From Magnetococcus sp. PR-3 (GTDB lineage: Bacteria; Pseudomonadota; Magnetococcia; Magnetococcales; Magnetococcaceae), in NCBI RefSeq assembly GCF_036689865.1, contig NZ_JBAHUQ010000001.1:496001-560000 (forward strand): a DNA stretch of 64,000 nucleotides, written 5' to 3'. The translations under genes were made by a program, and so were the position numbers. Within the stretch, counting starts at the first letter, position 1. The number at the start of each line of letters is the position of its first letter. The notes below the pieces were generated by a model that was not told where the DNA came from, searched no databases, and saw only the letters and a list, made by a program, of their open reading frames with translations. Below are positions 8,881 to 18,713 of the stretch, piece after piece.

Positions 8881-9627
8881 TTATGCTGTCAAACCTTGAT
8901 CAGCTACGTCATTCACCTGGGGATCAGCGGATCCTTTTTTCATACTGATCAACCGCTCAATTTGAGCCAGTGAGATCAAGTGCCCGTAGATACCAGGGAG
9001 GAATCCCTTACTGCGCAGGGTCATAAACTTCTCTTCCGTGAGGTTGTTTAAACGCTCCTCATTGATCACATAACAACCAGAGATACTACGCACGCCCTCT
9101 TTGGCATTAACCCGCATGTTCAACGGGGTGAACATGTTGTTCTCTGTCAAAAAGGCGGTGAACTCCTGGGTTACCTGATCGAGCATTTGCAGCTCACCTA
9201 AGTAGCGGCGCACATTCTCCACAACTTGGGTGGCGTTCCCCTCTTCATCAAACAGCAGCTGTCCCTCATCATCGCTCAGCAGGTCACTGGCTTCATCCAC
9301 ACACACCACATAACGGTCATCGCCCCCTTTAGCCAAGGCAAAAGGATAACGACGGATAATGGCTGGAATATAGCTGGCGTCCCACTTGCCCTCTTCATTC
9401 AAAAACAGGTTTTCGCCTGCCTCTAGGCCAAGCAATACCACCGGGCGAAAACTGTCTTTATCGGTATCTTCTAAAAACACCACTGGGTAAATCGCTGCAG
9501 CGCGGGCCATTTCGTGCAGCGTGATCGAAGCGACGTGAAAAGAGGAGGCAAAACCAAAATCGTTGGTATTACGTACCCGCTTTTGTCCATGACGCTCTTT
9601 GTTGATTGGGACGACAGATTCAAACAT
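8881..9627 (-). CDS. SapC family protein
   Basis: A 248-residue soluble protein matching the SapC family, named from the Campylobacter S-layer locus; its biochemical function is not established. Matching features are the early segment ASITLHEMARAAAIYPVVF, the GLEAGENLFLNEEGKW motif and the YIPAIIRRYPFAL motif. No signal peptide is seen, so it is probably cytoplasmic. I chose the ATG at 9627 because AAGGA lies six bases upstream and the protein then opens MFESVVPINKERH, typical for the family; an in-frame ATG at 9669 would add 14 residues. It is the first gene of the surface-protein export operon. That fits the family's association with S-layer or large surface proteins. A role as chaperone or regulator is speculation. 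Confidence 0.85.
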   Translation of the reverse strand: MFESVVPINKERHGQKRVRNTNDFGFASSFHVASITLHEMARAAAIYPVVFLEDTDKDSFRPVVLLGLEAGENLFLNEEGKWDASYIPAIIRRYPFALAKGGDDRYVVCVDEASDLLSDDEGQLLFDEEGNATQVVENVRRYLGELQMLDQVTQEFTAFLTENNMFTPLNMRVNAKEGVRSISGCYVINEERLNNLTEEKFMTLRSKGFLPGIYGHLISLAQIERLISMKKGSADPQVNDVADQGLTA

Positions 9628-10793
9628 TGCATTTCCTTGATGTTGACTAAAATTCACATGGACGGACACCGATCCTTGAGCAACCCACCCTAAACCCAGT
9701 GTCGTAGAGAGGGCAGATATTCAAGCTGGGTCGTCACACCCGAAAAGTAAGAAAAACCATTAAAAGCCCTCGCCCAACCCGATCAACTGATACAAAGCTG
9801 GCACCAAGCGTGTATACCGAATAGGGGATGAACAAACCATCCATCTCACCTAGAGATCTTTCAACCATAGGTTTTACTGGGTTGATGCTGTTGCAAACGG
9901 CCCCCGTCTGTCCCTTTATGCCGCTATAAATACATGGATCGAACAAACATAGGAGCCATCCAACAACAGCTCCAGCCCCCTAAATTCAGAGGCTTAAAAT
10001 CGGTGCGTCATAAATACCCCCACACACCGTGTGTGAACACCCTGAAGAGGGGCTATGCAACTCAAATTATTAGTGACCAAACATAATACCATTTTCCCCC
10101 ATGTTAGTTGCGGAAAAACAGCACCCCCATGCCAGCTTTTTTCATCCATCATGAAATATTAAAAATGATAAAACCACACTGCCATAAACAGCACATTAAC
10201 ACGCGACATGTTTTTAGGCTCAACCACACTCAACACCATGAGATTTAGTTGACATTTGGCAGAAGAGACACCAGCCTAAGCAGACGTTCAGAATGGAAAT
10301 TTCGTAGGATAAAATGGGATCTTTTTACGGACAAAACAAGTGACAGGTTAGCGTATTAAACACACTTTCCTGCAGATCTTAGCCCCCCCAAAAAACGACC
10401 TAAATGGCGGCTTTGCCCTTAAGGAAAAACCTGAGCATTGATCGATATGAACCCATCTGACGGGTCGATAAAAAATTGTAGTTTTGCAGGACATGCTCAA
10501 AAAAACCTTCAGTTCTGCATACACCCCCACTAAAAAACCGGTGGTGCATGACTGTTTTATTTTTAACCACATAGCCCCATGACACGACATCCTCAGGTGA
10601 GGCTAAAGCCCTGACAAGGGTTACATCACGCGGATGTTACCGCCCGCTCTATCCCTGGTTATCAGGCGCGGGGCCATCCGGCGGGTCTATGGTTAAAATA
10701 CCCACTTTTTTAGAATGCCTTTATCCGGCTTTTTTGACGTAAACAACGCACAACTTCGATCTATGACCATCTTAAAAGATCACGGAGCATGAC
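9628..10793. other. Intergenic region between divergent operons
   Basis: About 1.2 kb lies between the export operon (leftward) and the solute-binding protein gene (rightward). I see no convincing gene: the short open frames lack ribosome sites and protein-like composition. It should hold the promoters of both operons. A TTGACG at 10734-10739 lies upstream of the plus-strand gene, but no good -10 box at normal spacing is visible. A near-perfect inverted repeat CACACAC-C-GTGTGTG at 10021-10035 could be a regulator site. Confidence 0.5.
10021..10035. promoter_or_regulatory. Palindrome, possible operator
   Basis: CACACAC and GTGTGTG are separated by one base, in the divergent intergenic region. 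The symmetry suits a dimeric regulator site, but no regulator or second copy was identified. Confidence 0.2.
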
Positions 10794-12113
10794 ATGCCTG
10801 ACCAAACACCTCTGTCGCCCCTTCACATGCTCCAAGCCAAGTGTGGCAGCCTAGCGGCCCTCTTATGGATCGGTCTATTCACACTCCTCACAACCGCAGA
10901 GCCTGTACACAGTGAAACCCTGCATATCGGCTGTACAGCCTGGGGTTGCCAAAGTTTTGAGAAGACAGCCAACCAGTGGGCCAACCCACAGGGCCACACG
11001 GTCAAGCTCTATGAAGGGGGGCGCTTGTCCGATAATCTGCTGGGGCTGTATCGCCAAATCTTAGCTGCGCAGAGCAGTGATTTTGATCTCATTTTAATGG
11101 ATACCATCTGGCCCGGCGTACTGGGCAAACATCTGGTTGATCTTCGTGAGTATATCCCGGAACAGAACATTAACCAGCACTTTAAGCCCATCATCGCCAA
11201 CTTAACCGATGCCCAAGGCCACCTGCTGGCCCTGCCGTTATTTACAGACGCAGGGTTACTGTTTTACAGAAAGGATCTGCTGGAAAAACACGGCTTTGAA
11301 CCGCCCCAAACCTGGCAGCAGATGGCCCATATTGCCCGAGAGATCGTGCGTTTAGAACAGCCTAACCACCCTGAACTTGCAGGCTACCTGTGGCAAGGCA
11401 AAGCCTATGAAGGGCTGACCTGCAATGCCTTGGAGTGGGTTGACTCACACCACGGCGGTACCATCGTGGATGATGCCACCGGTCAGGTAACCATCAACAA
11501 CCCACAAGCGATCAAGGCTTTGCAGATGGCCCGTGACTGGATTGGCGCTATCTCCCCCAAATCGGTTCTACACGACACAGAGATGGAAAACACCGAGCAG
11601 TTCCGTGCTGGGCATGCCGTCTTTATGCGAAATTGGATGGAGATCTGGGCACGCATAAATGATGAACACTCCCCCATACGAGGTAAGGTTGGGGTTATTC
11701 CTCTGCCAAAGGGCGGGGAGACAGGCAAACACTCGGGTACATTGGGGGATATGAGTTTGGCCGTCTCCCGCTACTCAGAGAACATTGAACTGTCGGCCCG
11801 CTTAGTCCAGCAACTGACCGACTATGCCCCACAGAAAATGCATGCCATGCGTCATTCGTTCAGCCCCACCATTGAAACACTCTATGACGATGCCATCATC
11901 AAGCAGGAGCGCCCTTTTATGGGGGCCCTAAAAACAGCCCTACTCAACGGGGTTGCTCGCCCAGCCAAGCGTACCGCCCGTGCGTACCCCAAGGTTTCGC
12001 GCAAATTTCATAAAGCAGTCCACTCTATTCTTTCAGGCAAACAGAAGGCCGCCGACGCTTTAGCCCAGCTGGAGCAGGAGCTCAACGCTTTGCGCCGCAC
12101 CGAAAAATGGTAA
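10794..12113 (+). CDS. Extracellular solute-binding protein, family 1-like
   Basis: A 439-residue exported protein with a long N-terminal signal (hydrophobic about residues 18-34, likely cleaved near PVHS/ETLHI). The body resembles sugar-type ABC solute-binding proteins: DLILMDTIWPGVLGK, an ALPLFTDAGLLFYRKDLLEKHG segment, FRAGHAVFMRNW and GGETGKHSGTLGDMSLAVS are characteristic. The start has GGAG seven bases upstream. No permease or ABC ATPase gene is adjacent. The next gene, 46 bases downstream on the same strand, is a transmembrane hybrid histidine kinase. The likely role is therefore to present a ligand to the kinase's periplasmic domain rather than to feed transport, which is inference from context. 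The ligand cannot be named. Confidence 0.82.
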   Translation: MPDQTPLSPLHMLQAKCGSLAALLWIGLFTLLTTAEPVHSETLHIGCTAWGCQSFEKTANQWANPQGHTVKLYEGGRLSDNLLGLYRQILAAQSSDFDLILMDTIWPGVLGKHLVDLREYIPEQNINQHFKPIIANLTDAQGHLLALPLFTDAGLLFYRKDLLEKHGFEPPQTWQQMAHIAREIVRLEQPNHPELAGYLWQGKAYEGLTCNALEWVDSHHGGTIVDDATGQVTINNPQAIKALQMARDWIGAISPKSVLHDTEMENTEQFRAGHAVFMRNWMEIWARINDEHSPIRGKVGVIPLPKGGETGKHSGTLGDMSLAVSRYSENIELSARLVQQLTDYAPQKMHAMRHSFSPTIETLYDDAIIKQERPFMGALKTALLNGVARPAKRTARAYPKVSRKFHKAVHSILSGKQKAADALAQLEQELNALRRTEKW

Positions 12114-12159
12114 TGCCCACTTAAAACCCAGTGATCAATATTGAGGGAGAAACAACCCC

Positions 12160-15100
12160 ATGCGCAGCTACTTTCGATACTGGCACGAGAGCCTGGTCTC
12201 GCGGTTGCTGATCAGTTTCTCCCTGGTACTCCTGTTGATTTTTATGACAGGCAACACCCTCACCGTTCATCTGGCACGCAACGCCCTCACCCAACAGGGG
12301 GCCAAGCAGATCGCCAACCAGCGCACCCTACTGACCAAGCAGATTCAAGATATTGAGCAGCAGCTGGTCGCCGCGCTACAACCCCAGCTGGCGCTATTAA
12401 CCAAGATGGTCCGCCCACCATTACTCAACGCCATTAGCGCCATAGAAGATGACAGCCATGTTGCAAACCAGCGGGTTATTAAAGGATTTAAGGATTGTTT
12501 TCAGACGACTGAAGCCCCCCAGATTACCCGCTGTCTCGAACAGAAATCCCGTTTTTTTATTCCAAAAGCTATTCAGCTTCTCAACCGTAGCTATATCCGC
12601 ACAACCGCCTCAACCATCCTCTCCAGCAGTGAGGTTGTGAGTATTGAAATTCTGGACTGGGAGGGGCAGTTTTACGCAGGGTTTCATCAAAACAGCCAGG
12701 GGCAGATCCAAAGCTTAAAGGCGCCGATCGCCCCCCCACCGGATAGTCAACGGATCCAACAAGAGATTAGAGACCAAGGGGAGTACCTGGGGCTGATTGT
12801 ATTCCACTACCAGACCCATCGCCTGGCCCTTTTGCGTCAGCGGGCCGAACAGGGTTTGCATCGCACCATTGAGTTAATTGAACACAACCAAGATAGCCGG
12901 ATTGAGCAGATCACTTTTAACCGGATGGTTGAAGGGGGGGTGTTTTTTGTCTTGCTGTTTATTGCCATCTCTTGGGTCTCTATGCGCACCATTGTACAAC
13001 CGCTACAGAGCCTAAAAAACAGTGCCGACGCTTTTTCTCGTGGGGATTTAACCCACCCGGTCAATATTCAACGAGCGGATGAGCTGGGCACGCTGGCCAA
13101 TAGCTTTCTCAACATGCGCAACGCCATTCACCGCCAGATTGAGGCGCTAAAAGAGGCCGAACAGGCTCGCATACGGGCACTGCTGCTGGAGCAGGAAAAA
13201 CAGGCTGCAGAGCAGGCCAACCGCTCTAAAAGTGCCTTTTTGGCAAAAATGAGCCATGAGATACGCACCCCCATGAATGGGGTTCTCGGCATGACGGAGC
13301 TGTGCCTGGGAACCCACCTGAACACCCTACAACACAACTATCTATCCAAAGCGCATACCGCCGCCCGCACCCTGCTTGAGATCATCAATGAAATTCTGGA
13401 TTTTTCCAAGCTTGAAGCCAATCAAATGGTGCTGGAATCCACCCCCTTTAATCTGGAACAACTACTGGGGGAGACAACCGCACTGCTCGCCCCCCAAGCG
13501 CATAAAAAAGGGTTAAACGTTCACCTAACCATTGATCCAAACTTACCCCTTTGTGTCATGGGAGATCCCACCCGGCTGCGCCAAGTGGTGATGAATCTAC
13601 TGGGTAATGCCGTTAAGTTCACCCAGCAGGGCGCCCTTGAGCTCGCCATAGAGGTGGTTAAAAAGACCGAGCATCGCTTAGGGGTAAAGATTCAGGTTAT
13701 CGATACAGGCATTGGCATTGCCCCCGAACATCAGCAACATCTATTCGACCCTTTCTCCCAAGCAGAGGGCACCACAGCTCGCCATTATGGCGGCACGGGT
13801 TTGGGCTTAAACATCTGCCACCAGTTGATTGAACTTATGGGGGGAGAGATTCAGGTCACCAGCCAGTTGGGTGAAGGGTGCCGCTTTGAGGTTTATCTTG
13901 AACTTGAACAGCCACCAAATACACGCACCCTGGCCCAACACGGGCAAGCACTTTTGCCCACCCCACCCCAGCCTATACGGGTGGTTCACTCTGACCGTAA
14001 AACCCGTAACTATCTGTTGGATCTATTCAACGCATTTCAGCTACCTTGTTATGGTCACGAAACGCTGGATCAGGCGCAGCTATGGTTAACACAACAGCCT
14101 AAGCCCCCGACCCTTTGGCTGATAGAGGCACAACAGCACCCGCAACCGTTCCAACCGTTGGTTCAAAAAACGGAGATCACACTGGGGATTGTTGAACTCT
14201 CAACACAACCGCCCCAATCTCTGATCGGTCCTTTGGAGGGCACCAAACACCGCCACCGTTATCTACCCTCCCCTTTTACCCCTTCTGAGTTAATGGTGGC
14301 ACTGCAGCAGGTCATGGGTCTGAGCATCCCCCACGCCCCCCACCAGCACACAACCCTGGCTAACCCAAAAATACTGGGTCAGCCCATTAAAGGTGCGCGG
14401 ATTTTGCTGGTGGAAGATACCCCGGTTAATCAGGAGCTGGTCATGACCCTGCTCCAACGGGGGGGGATAGATGTTGATTTGGCGGAACATGGGGCTGCGG
14501 CTTTGGCGCAACTGCCCAAACAGCGTTATGATGCGGTTTTGATGGATATTCAATTACCCCAAATGGATGGGTATGAAGCAACACGCCACATCCGCAAGCA
14601 ACCTCAGTGGCAGGATCTTCCCATTATTGCCATGACAGCCAGCCTGACCTCGGATGAGAAAAATCGCTGCCTTGATGCTGGTATGGATGACCTCATCCCC
14701 AAACCCCTGGATACCCACACACTGTTCGACACCCTGACACTCTGGATTCCGCCAACCTCTACAGCAGGCGTCGAAGCCTCGTCTGTCGCACAGCTCGCGT
14801 TTCCGCCCCCCCCTTCGTTCACACTGCCCGACATAGAAGGTGTTGAACAGGATATAGCCGTGAAGCGCTTAATGGGGGATCGGGCCCTTTATCAACAGCT
14901 ATTCATGCGACTGCCCACAGATTTCAGCTCCTTTGAGCAAGAGCTGGAACTGGCCTACCAGCAGCAAAACCATAAAGAAGCCATACGTTTGGTACATAGT
15001 CTACGGGGTTACGCCGCCAACGTGGGTGCGGTGGTGATGCAGCAGCATGCGCAGATGCTGGAGGAGGCGATAGCGCAACATGGGTTGGCACATGAACCCA

Positions 15101-15183
15101 CGTTAAGGGTGGTATTAAGCCAAGAGCTGGACCGGCTGATCCGCGCCATCGGTATGCTGGATGGGGCAGCCCCGAACCGCTAA
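12160..15183 (+). CDS. Hybrid sensor histidine kinase with REC and HPt domains
   Basis: A 1007-residue membrane kinase. TM1 is at about 16-38, a periplasmic domain spans about 40-255, TM2 about 258-282, then HAMP and a coiled coil. The HisKA domain carries the phospho-accepting His366 in MSHEIRTPMNG. The ATPase domain has the N-box RLRQVVMNLLGNAVKFT and G-boxes DTGIGIAPEH and YGGTGLGL. A diverged receiver-like stretch (about 600-720) lacks clear phosphorylation residues. The true receiver has Asp796 in VLMDIQLPQMDG, and a C-terminal HPt domain has His946 in HSLRG. The protein can thus run an internal His-Asp-His relay. The upstream solute-binding protein is the likely input partner, and the convergent OmpR-type regulator a likely output. 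The start has GGGAG at a normal distance. Confidence 0.93.
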   Translation: MRSYFRYWHESLVSRLLISFSLVLLLIFMTGNTLTVHLARNALTQQGAKQIANQRTLLTKQIQDIEQQLVAALQPQLALLTKMVRPPLLNAISAIEDDSHVANQRVIKGFKDCFQTTEAPQITRCLEQKSRFFIPKAIQLLNRSYIRTTASTILSSSEVVSIEILDWEGQFYAGFHQNSQGQIQSLKAPIAPPPDSQRIQQEIRDQGEYLGLIVFHYQTHRLALLRQRAEQGLHRTIELIEHNQDSRIEQITFNRMVEGGVFFVLLFIAISWVSMRTIVQPLQSLKNSADAFSRGDLTHPVNIQRADELGTLANSFLNMRNAIHRQIEALKEAEQARIRALLLEQEKQAAEQANRSKSAFLAKMSHEIRTPMNGVLGMTELCLGTHLNTLQHNYLSKAHTAARTLLEIINEILDFSKLEANQMVLESTPFNLEQLLGETTALLAPQAHKKGLNVHLTIDPNLPLCVMGDPTRLRQVVMNLLGNAVKFTQQGALELAIEVVKKTEHRLGVKIQVIDTGIGIAPEHQQHLFDPFSQAEGTTARHYGGTGLGLNICHQLIELMGGEIQVTSQLGEGCRFEVYLELEQPPNTRTLAQHGQALLPTPPQPIRVVHSDRKTRNYLLDLFNAFQLPCYGHETLDQAQLWLTQQPKPPTLWLIEAQQHPQPFQPLVQKTEITLGIVELSTQPPQSLIGPLEGTKHRHRYLPSPFTPSELMVALQQVMGLSIPHAPHQHTTLANPKILGQPIKGARILLVEDTPVNQELVMTLLQRGGIDVDLAEHGAAALAQLPKQRYDAVLMDIQLPQMDGYEATRHIRKQPQWQDLPIIAMTASLTSDEKNRCLDAGMDDLIPKPLDTHTLFDTLTLWIPPTSTAGVEASSVAQLAFPPPPSFTLPDIEGVEQDIAVKRLMGDRALYQQLFMRLPTDFSSFEQELELAYQQQNHKEAIRLVHSLRGYAANVGAVVMQQHAQMLEEAIAQHGLAHEPTLRVVLSQELDRLIRAIGMLDGAAPNR

Positions 15184-15309
15184 CCTGTCCACGGGCAACA
15201 GAGATCAGGCACAAACTGTGTTATCAAGGGGCTTCAATACACAGCAGGAGAAAACAGGGGGCTTTAGGGGTAGATCCCACTCCCGAGAGAGAACCGGACC
15301 CAAAAAGCT

Positions 15310-15334
15310 TGGCTTTAGGTCAAAGCCACTTTTC
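15310..15334. terminator. Bidirectional terminator between kinase and regulator
   Basis: A 7-bp perfect stem TGGCTTT / AAAGCCA with loop AGGTC lies between two convergent genes. On the plus strand it is followed by CTTTTC, and on the minus strand by AGCTTTTT. It could stop transcription from both sides. Confidence 0.5.
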
Positions 15335-15382
15335 AGATCCAGACAACAGCGATAAAAACGGGCAGACACCCAATAGGCAAAA

Positions 15383-15395
15383 GGGGTTATGCCCC
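15383..15395 (-). terminator. Possible terminator overlapping regulator stop codon
   Basis: GGGG and CCCC flank a 5-base loop, and on the minus strand a TTTT run follows. The hairpin includes the TAA stop of the response regulator (15387-15389). The stem is short, so this is tentative. Confidence 0.3.
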
Positions 15396-16106
15396 AAAAA
15401 CAGTAAGCCGATAACCCATTTCCGGCACGGTAACAACCTCAAACGGAGGGGGTTCTATGCTCCTGACTTTACGCCGTATACGAGAGATCAACACATCCAC
15501 CGTGCGTAAATGTCCTTCACCATCTTTACGCTCAATACGCTCACTGAGCATCTCGCGGCTGACCGTCCGCTCACCGGCCTGGGCAAGCGCCAGTAAAATG
15601 GTACTCTCCCCACGGGTAAGCTGTATCACGACATCATCAGGCCCCATCAGCCGGTAGATCTGCGTCTCCAACACCCAGGCACCAAACTGTTGCTGAAAGC
15701 GCTTATCCTGCTCGCCCTCATGGCGAACATGACATTTGATCAAATTACAGACCCGGTGGTTGAGCTCAACCACGTTGAAGGGCTTAATCAGATAATCCGA
15801 AGCACCTTTTTCAAAGCCTTCTGACCGCTCTTTTGGTGCACCGCGAATGGACATAATCAAAACGGGTATTTCAGGAAAGTGAGACTTCAGCTTTTCAATA
15901 AGGGTCAACCCATCCATATCCGGCAAGAGCAGATCAACAATAAAAAGGTCATAAGGCGCCTCTTTCGCCAACCGCCAACCAGACTCGGCATTCCCCACCG
16001 AGACAACCTCAAACCCCTCTTTGGCGAGCGCATTCTCACAGATAAAACGAGAAGAGGCTTCGTCTTCAATCAATAAAATTTTCTGTTTGACAAAAGAATG
16101 CATCAT
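15387..16106 (-). CDS. OmpR/PhoB-type response regulator
   Basis: A 239-residue two-domain regulator. The receiver (about 8-122) has the acidic pair E14/D15, the phosphorylation site Asp58 in FIVDLLLPDMDG, and a KP switch lysine in ASDYLIKPFN. The C-terminal winged-helix DNA-binding domain includes LTRGESTILLALAQ and the recognition-helix region GHLRTVDVLISRIRRKV, typical for OmpR/PhoB proteins. The gene converges with the hybrid kinase, whose HPt domain is a plausible phosphodonor. It starts with ATGATG, and a weak GGATGG site lies upstream. Target genes are unknown; the neighbouring surface operons are candidates only by proximity. Confidence 0.93.
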   Translation of the reverse strand: MMHSFVKQKILLIEDEASSRFICENALAKEGFEVVSVGNAESGWRLAKEAPYDLFIVDLLLPDMDGLTLIEKLKSHFPEIPVLIMSIRGAPKERSEGFEKGASDYLIKPFNVVELNHRVCNLIKCHVRHEGEQDKRFQQQFGAWVLETQIYRLMGPDDVVIQLTRGESTILLALAQAGERTVSREMLSERIERKDGEGHLRTVDVLISRIRRKVRSIEPPPFEVVTVPEMGYRLTVFGA

Positions 16107-16902
16107 TATTTATGCCATCCAATATCTGGTCGAACACTTGGTACCGCCATCATCCACCATACGGAGGCGCGCTTGCCGCCCTCATCAGGGGATCATATCT
16201 ACCAACCCTGCTTACAGTCACACAAACAGCCCTCTCCCCCACGCCACCCAAGGCCCAACATACTCACATAAATGTCAGAGTCATAAAGTACAGATCAATG
16301 GTTGGTCTAGCTGACAGAGAAACAGGCTCCCCCCCTTATTGTTGGCATGCTCAGCCAGCATGAGGACAGAGTAGTCACAAGCTGCGCATACCTGACAGAG
16401 CCTGACACTAACGAACTGTTCCATACAACCACTACTCTCGCCCCCAGTAAACCGTATATGTGATTTTTAGTGAGAATAACAGACCCACGGCACGCCCCAA
16501 CCTTCTCCCTCATTTCCAATACATTCCGCACATATACGGCAAATATAACAACAGCAGTTAACGATGCACTTGAGCGTTCATGACTCAAGAGGTTTACACC
16601 CCCCAAATCTCACAAACAAAGGCGTAGAGATGACACCATACCGGACAAAATAATGGTCGCCCAAGCACAGCATAAATTTGGGCAACCTTAAGCGATAGAA
16701 ACAAGCCCCCCACCCCACGCATGGCCGTGTGGTCGAGCTTATCCCCCTAACAGTAGATCACGCAAACGCTCAACTTCCAAACGTCTCCTGATCACCCCCC
16801 ACCCCTTCAGCCATACCGCGCGGCGTATCACACGGCATCACCCCGACCAACCCCACGCCGCTGGCCATGGTTAAACACCACCCCCATGCGTACCGGTAGA
16901 GA
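16107..16902. other. Intergenic region, no gene seen
   Basis: About 0.8 kb lies between the response regulator and the membrane protein gene, both on the minus strand. The short frames here have no ribosome site or recognisable composition. It must hold the regulator's promoter next to 16107. No clear terminator or repeat was found. Confidence 0.45.
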
Positions 16903-18546
16903 TTATAGCTTGTAGAGCCCATAGGTATGGTTGGCGTAAACCAGCTCAGCCCCTTCAACCGGTGTGGCCAGATCACTCAAAACGTAGTGAAGGGGGTGGT
17001 GTTCTTTTAAACAGGCCACCATTTTTTCCGTTAAGGGCGCCCGGTGGGTTTGATAGCACCCCGCTCGAAACTGGTCATCCTGGTATACCTGCACAGACCG
17101 ACTATAGATGGCAGAGCCCTTACGTCGCACATCAAGAACAGGGTAGCCCGTTGCTGTTCTAAGGGGGACCATGGTGGGTAAATTCCCCCACATTATGACC
17201 ACCCCCTTTTTTTCAGGCAGAGATTGAATAAAGCGAGCCATATCCAACATCGGCCGACCCGCTTTAACCTGATCATAAACCTTGGCAACAGGTAGGACGA
17301 TGAGACCAACAAAGACCAAAGGCACCATAAGCTGCAAGGTCGTGGCTTTTTTTGCAAACACAGCGGCCAACAAGAGCATAAAGATCAAGCCGATAACCAT
17401 CAGCTTAGAGAGGGTCGATAGGCTATGGATATGCAGAAGATCAACGGTCAAGGGCACCGCAGAAACCAAAAAGGGAAAAGCAAAAAGGATCAGTAAGGAT
17501 CTCTTATTAGCTTGGTATTCAGAGCCCCCAACCACAAGCAGAACCAACAGTATAAGAAAGTTCGCATAGCGCAGAGGGGCCAGCTGCATAAGGGTTGCGA
17601 TCTGCAGCCATGCGCCCAGCATAAAAAGAGCAAGGGCAAAGGCATAGGTGATCAGACCGATAACCAGAATCCTGCGCCAACGACCTGTAGAGATCATAAA
17701 CGCCAGCGCGCTCATGTAGCCCAGCAGACCAAGCCGTAAGATAAATTCACTTTTAAGAACAAAGGGGGCATTTAAATGCCCATTTTTTTCAAAAATCTGC
17801 CACCACTGCTGATCATTAATGGTTTCAGCCGCGACCAAAGCCCCATGATCAAGCAGATAAAGCTCTAGCGCACTCCCTGTTACCGCAAAAGCCCCTAAGA
17901 TCAGTATCTGTTTCCAGTGCCAGCGTTCGATCAGCACAAAAAACAGAAAGAACAGACCGTATATGGTGGCCTGAGCAGGATGCGTTAATAGGCTGATAAA
18001 CAGCATAAGGCCCACGGCAACCGGCCTTTTTTTCAATAAAAAATAGAGCCCCAGCAAAATGGGGATTAACACATCCTGAGCATAATAGTTCGAAAAAAAA
18101 TCAATATCATACCCAGCAGGTGTGAGCAAAAAGATGGAAAAATGGCCAAAAAGCAAAAGTGAGGCCGCATAAAAGGATAAGGAGGTCTGTTCTGAATACT
18201 TTTTAAGAATAAAAACAAAGAGAAAAAGAACCAAAATGGGCCGTATAGCAAAGAGCAGAGGAGCCAAAATCGGTTCAAGAAAAGAAAAATGATACTGCAT
18301 AAGCGCAGGCAGCCAATACGAGAGGGTATAGGTGATAAAGCCACCAATGTTTCCCTCTAAATCCTCCTGCCACCGTTCCGGTGACAGATAGACATTCAGC
18401 ACATGAACAAAATTGTTATCCTGGCTCGAAGCAATGGTAATTTCATTAAAAAACAGATAGCTAACAACAGCAAAGAACAGCGCGTAAAGACCCACAAGCC
18501 TTTTACTGATGTCGTATCGACCCGCTGACAATGAATGATCGTTCAC
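16903..18546 (-). CDS. Polytopic membrane protein, unknown function
   Basis: A 547-residue protein with roughly ten or more hydrophobic segments and a C-terminal soluble portion of about 130 residues. I do not recognise a family. The overall plan (many membrane helices, an early aqueous loop with FVHVLNVYLSPERWQEDLEG, and a C-terminal extramembrane domain) is like membrane glycosyltransferases of GT-C type or O-antigen ligase/polymerase-like proteins, but no diagnostic motif was seen. Translation probably starts at GTG 18546, with AGGA close upstream. It stands alone on the minus strand, downstream of asnB-like and radical SAM genes in a glycan-related region, so surface polysaccharide work is a guess. 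Confidence 0.7.
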   Translation of the reverse strand: MNDHSLSAGRYDISKRLVGLYALFFAVVSYLFFNEITIASSQDNNFVHVLNVYLSPERWQEDLEGNIGGFITYTLSYWLPALMQYHFSFLEPILAPLLFAIRPILVLFLFVFILKKYSEQTSLSFYAASLLLFGHFSIFLLTPAGYDIDFFSNYYAQDVLIPILLGLYFLLKKRPVAVGLMLFISLLTHPAQATIYGLFFLFFVLIERWHWKQILILGAFAVTGSALELYLLDHGALVAAETINDQQWWQIFEKNGHLNAPFVLKSEFILRLGLLGYMSALAFMISTGRWRRILVIGLITYAFALALFMLGAWLQIATLMQLAPLRYANFLILLVLLVVGGSEYQANKRSLLILFAFPFLVSAVPLTVDLLHIHSLSTLSKLMVIGLIFMLLLAAVFAKKATTLQLMVPLVFVGLIVLPVAKVYDQVKAGRPMLDMARFIQSLPEKKGVVIMWGNLPTMVPLRTATGYPVLDVRRKGSAIYSRSVQVYQDDQFRAGCYQTHRAPLTEKMVACLKEHHPLHYVLSDLATPVEGAELVYANHTYGLYKL

Positions 18547-18713
18547 GGTTCCTGTTCCCTTTTTATTTAAACATGCCTCGGGTACCCAACCACCCCCCGC
18601 AAGCTTAGGCCATGTGCCCGTATTGTCTTAGCCTGTGCAGAAAGGGAGCAAACCAAGCCCCCTTATGTTAACCAACCACCAGGGGTCCGTCTCACCCCTC
18701 TACCCGCTCGATA

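Noticed and set aside
10249-10280. TTGACA box as a promoter in the divergent region
   Set aside because: A perfect -35-like hexamer is present at 10249-10254, but no -10 box lies at a 16-18 base spacing.
16307-16606. 99-codon minus-strand frame upstream of the response regulator
   Set aside because: No ribosome site, mixed composition and no fit to any family; likely chance.
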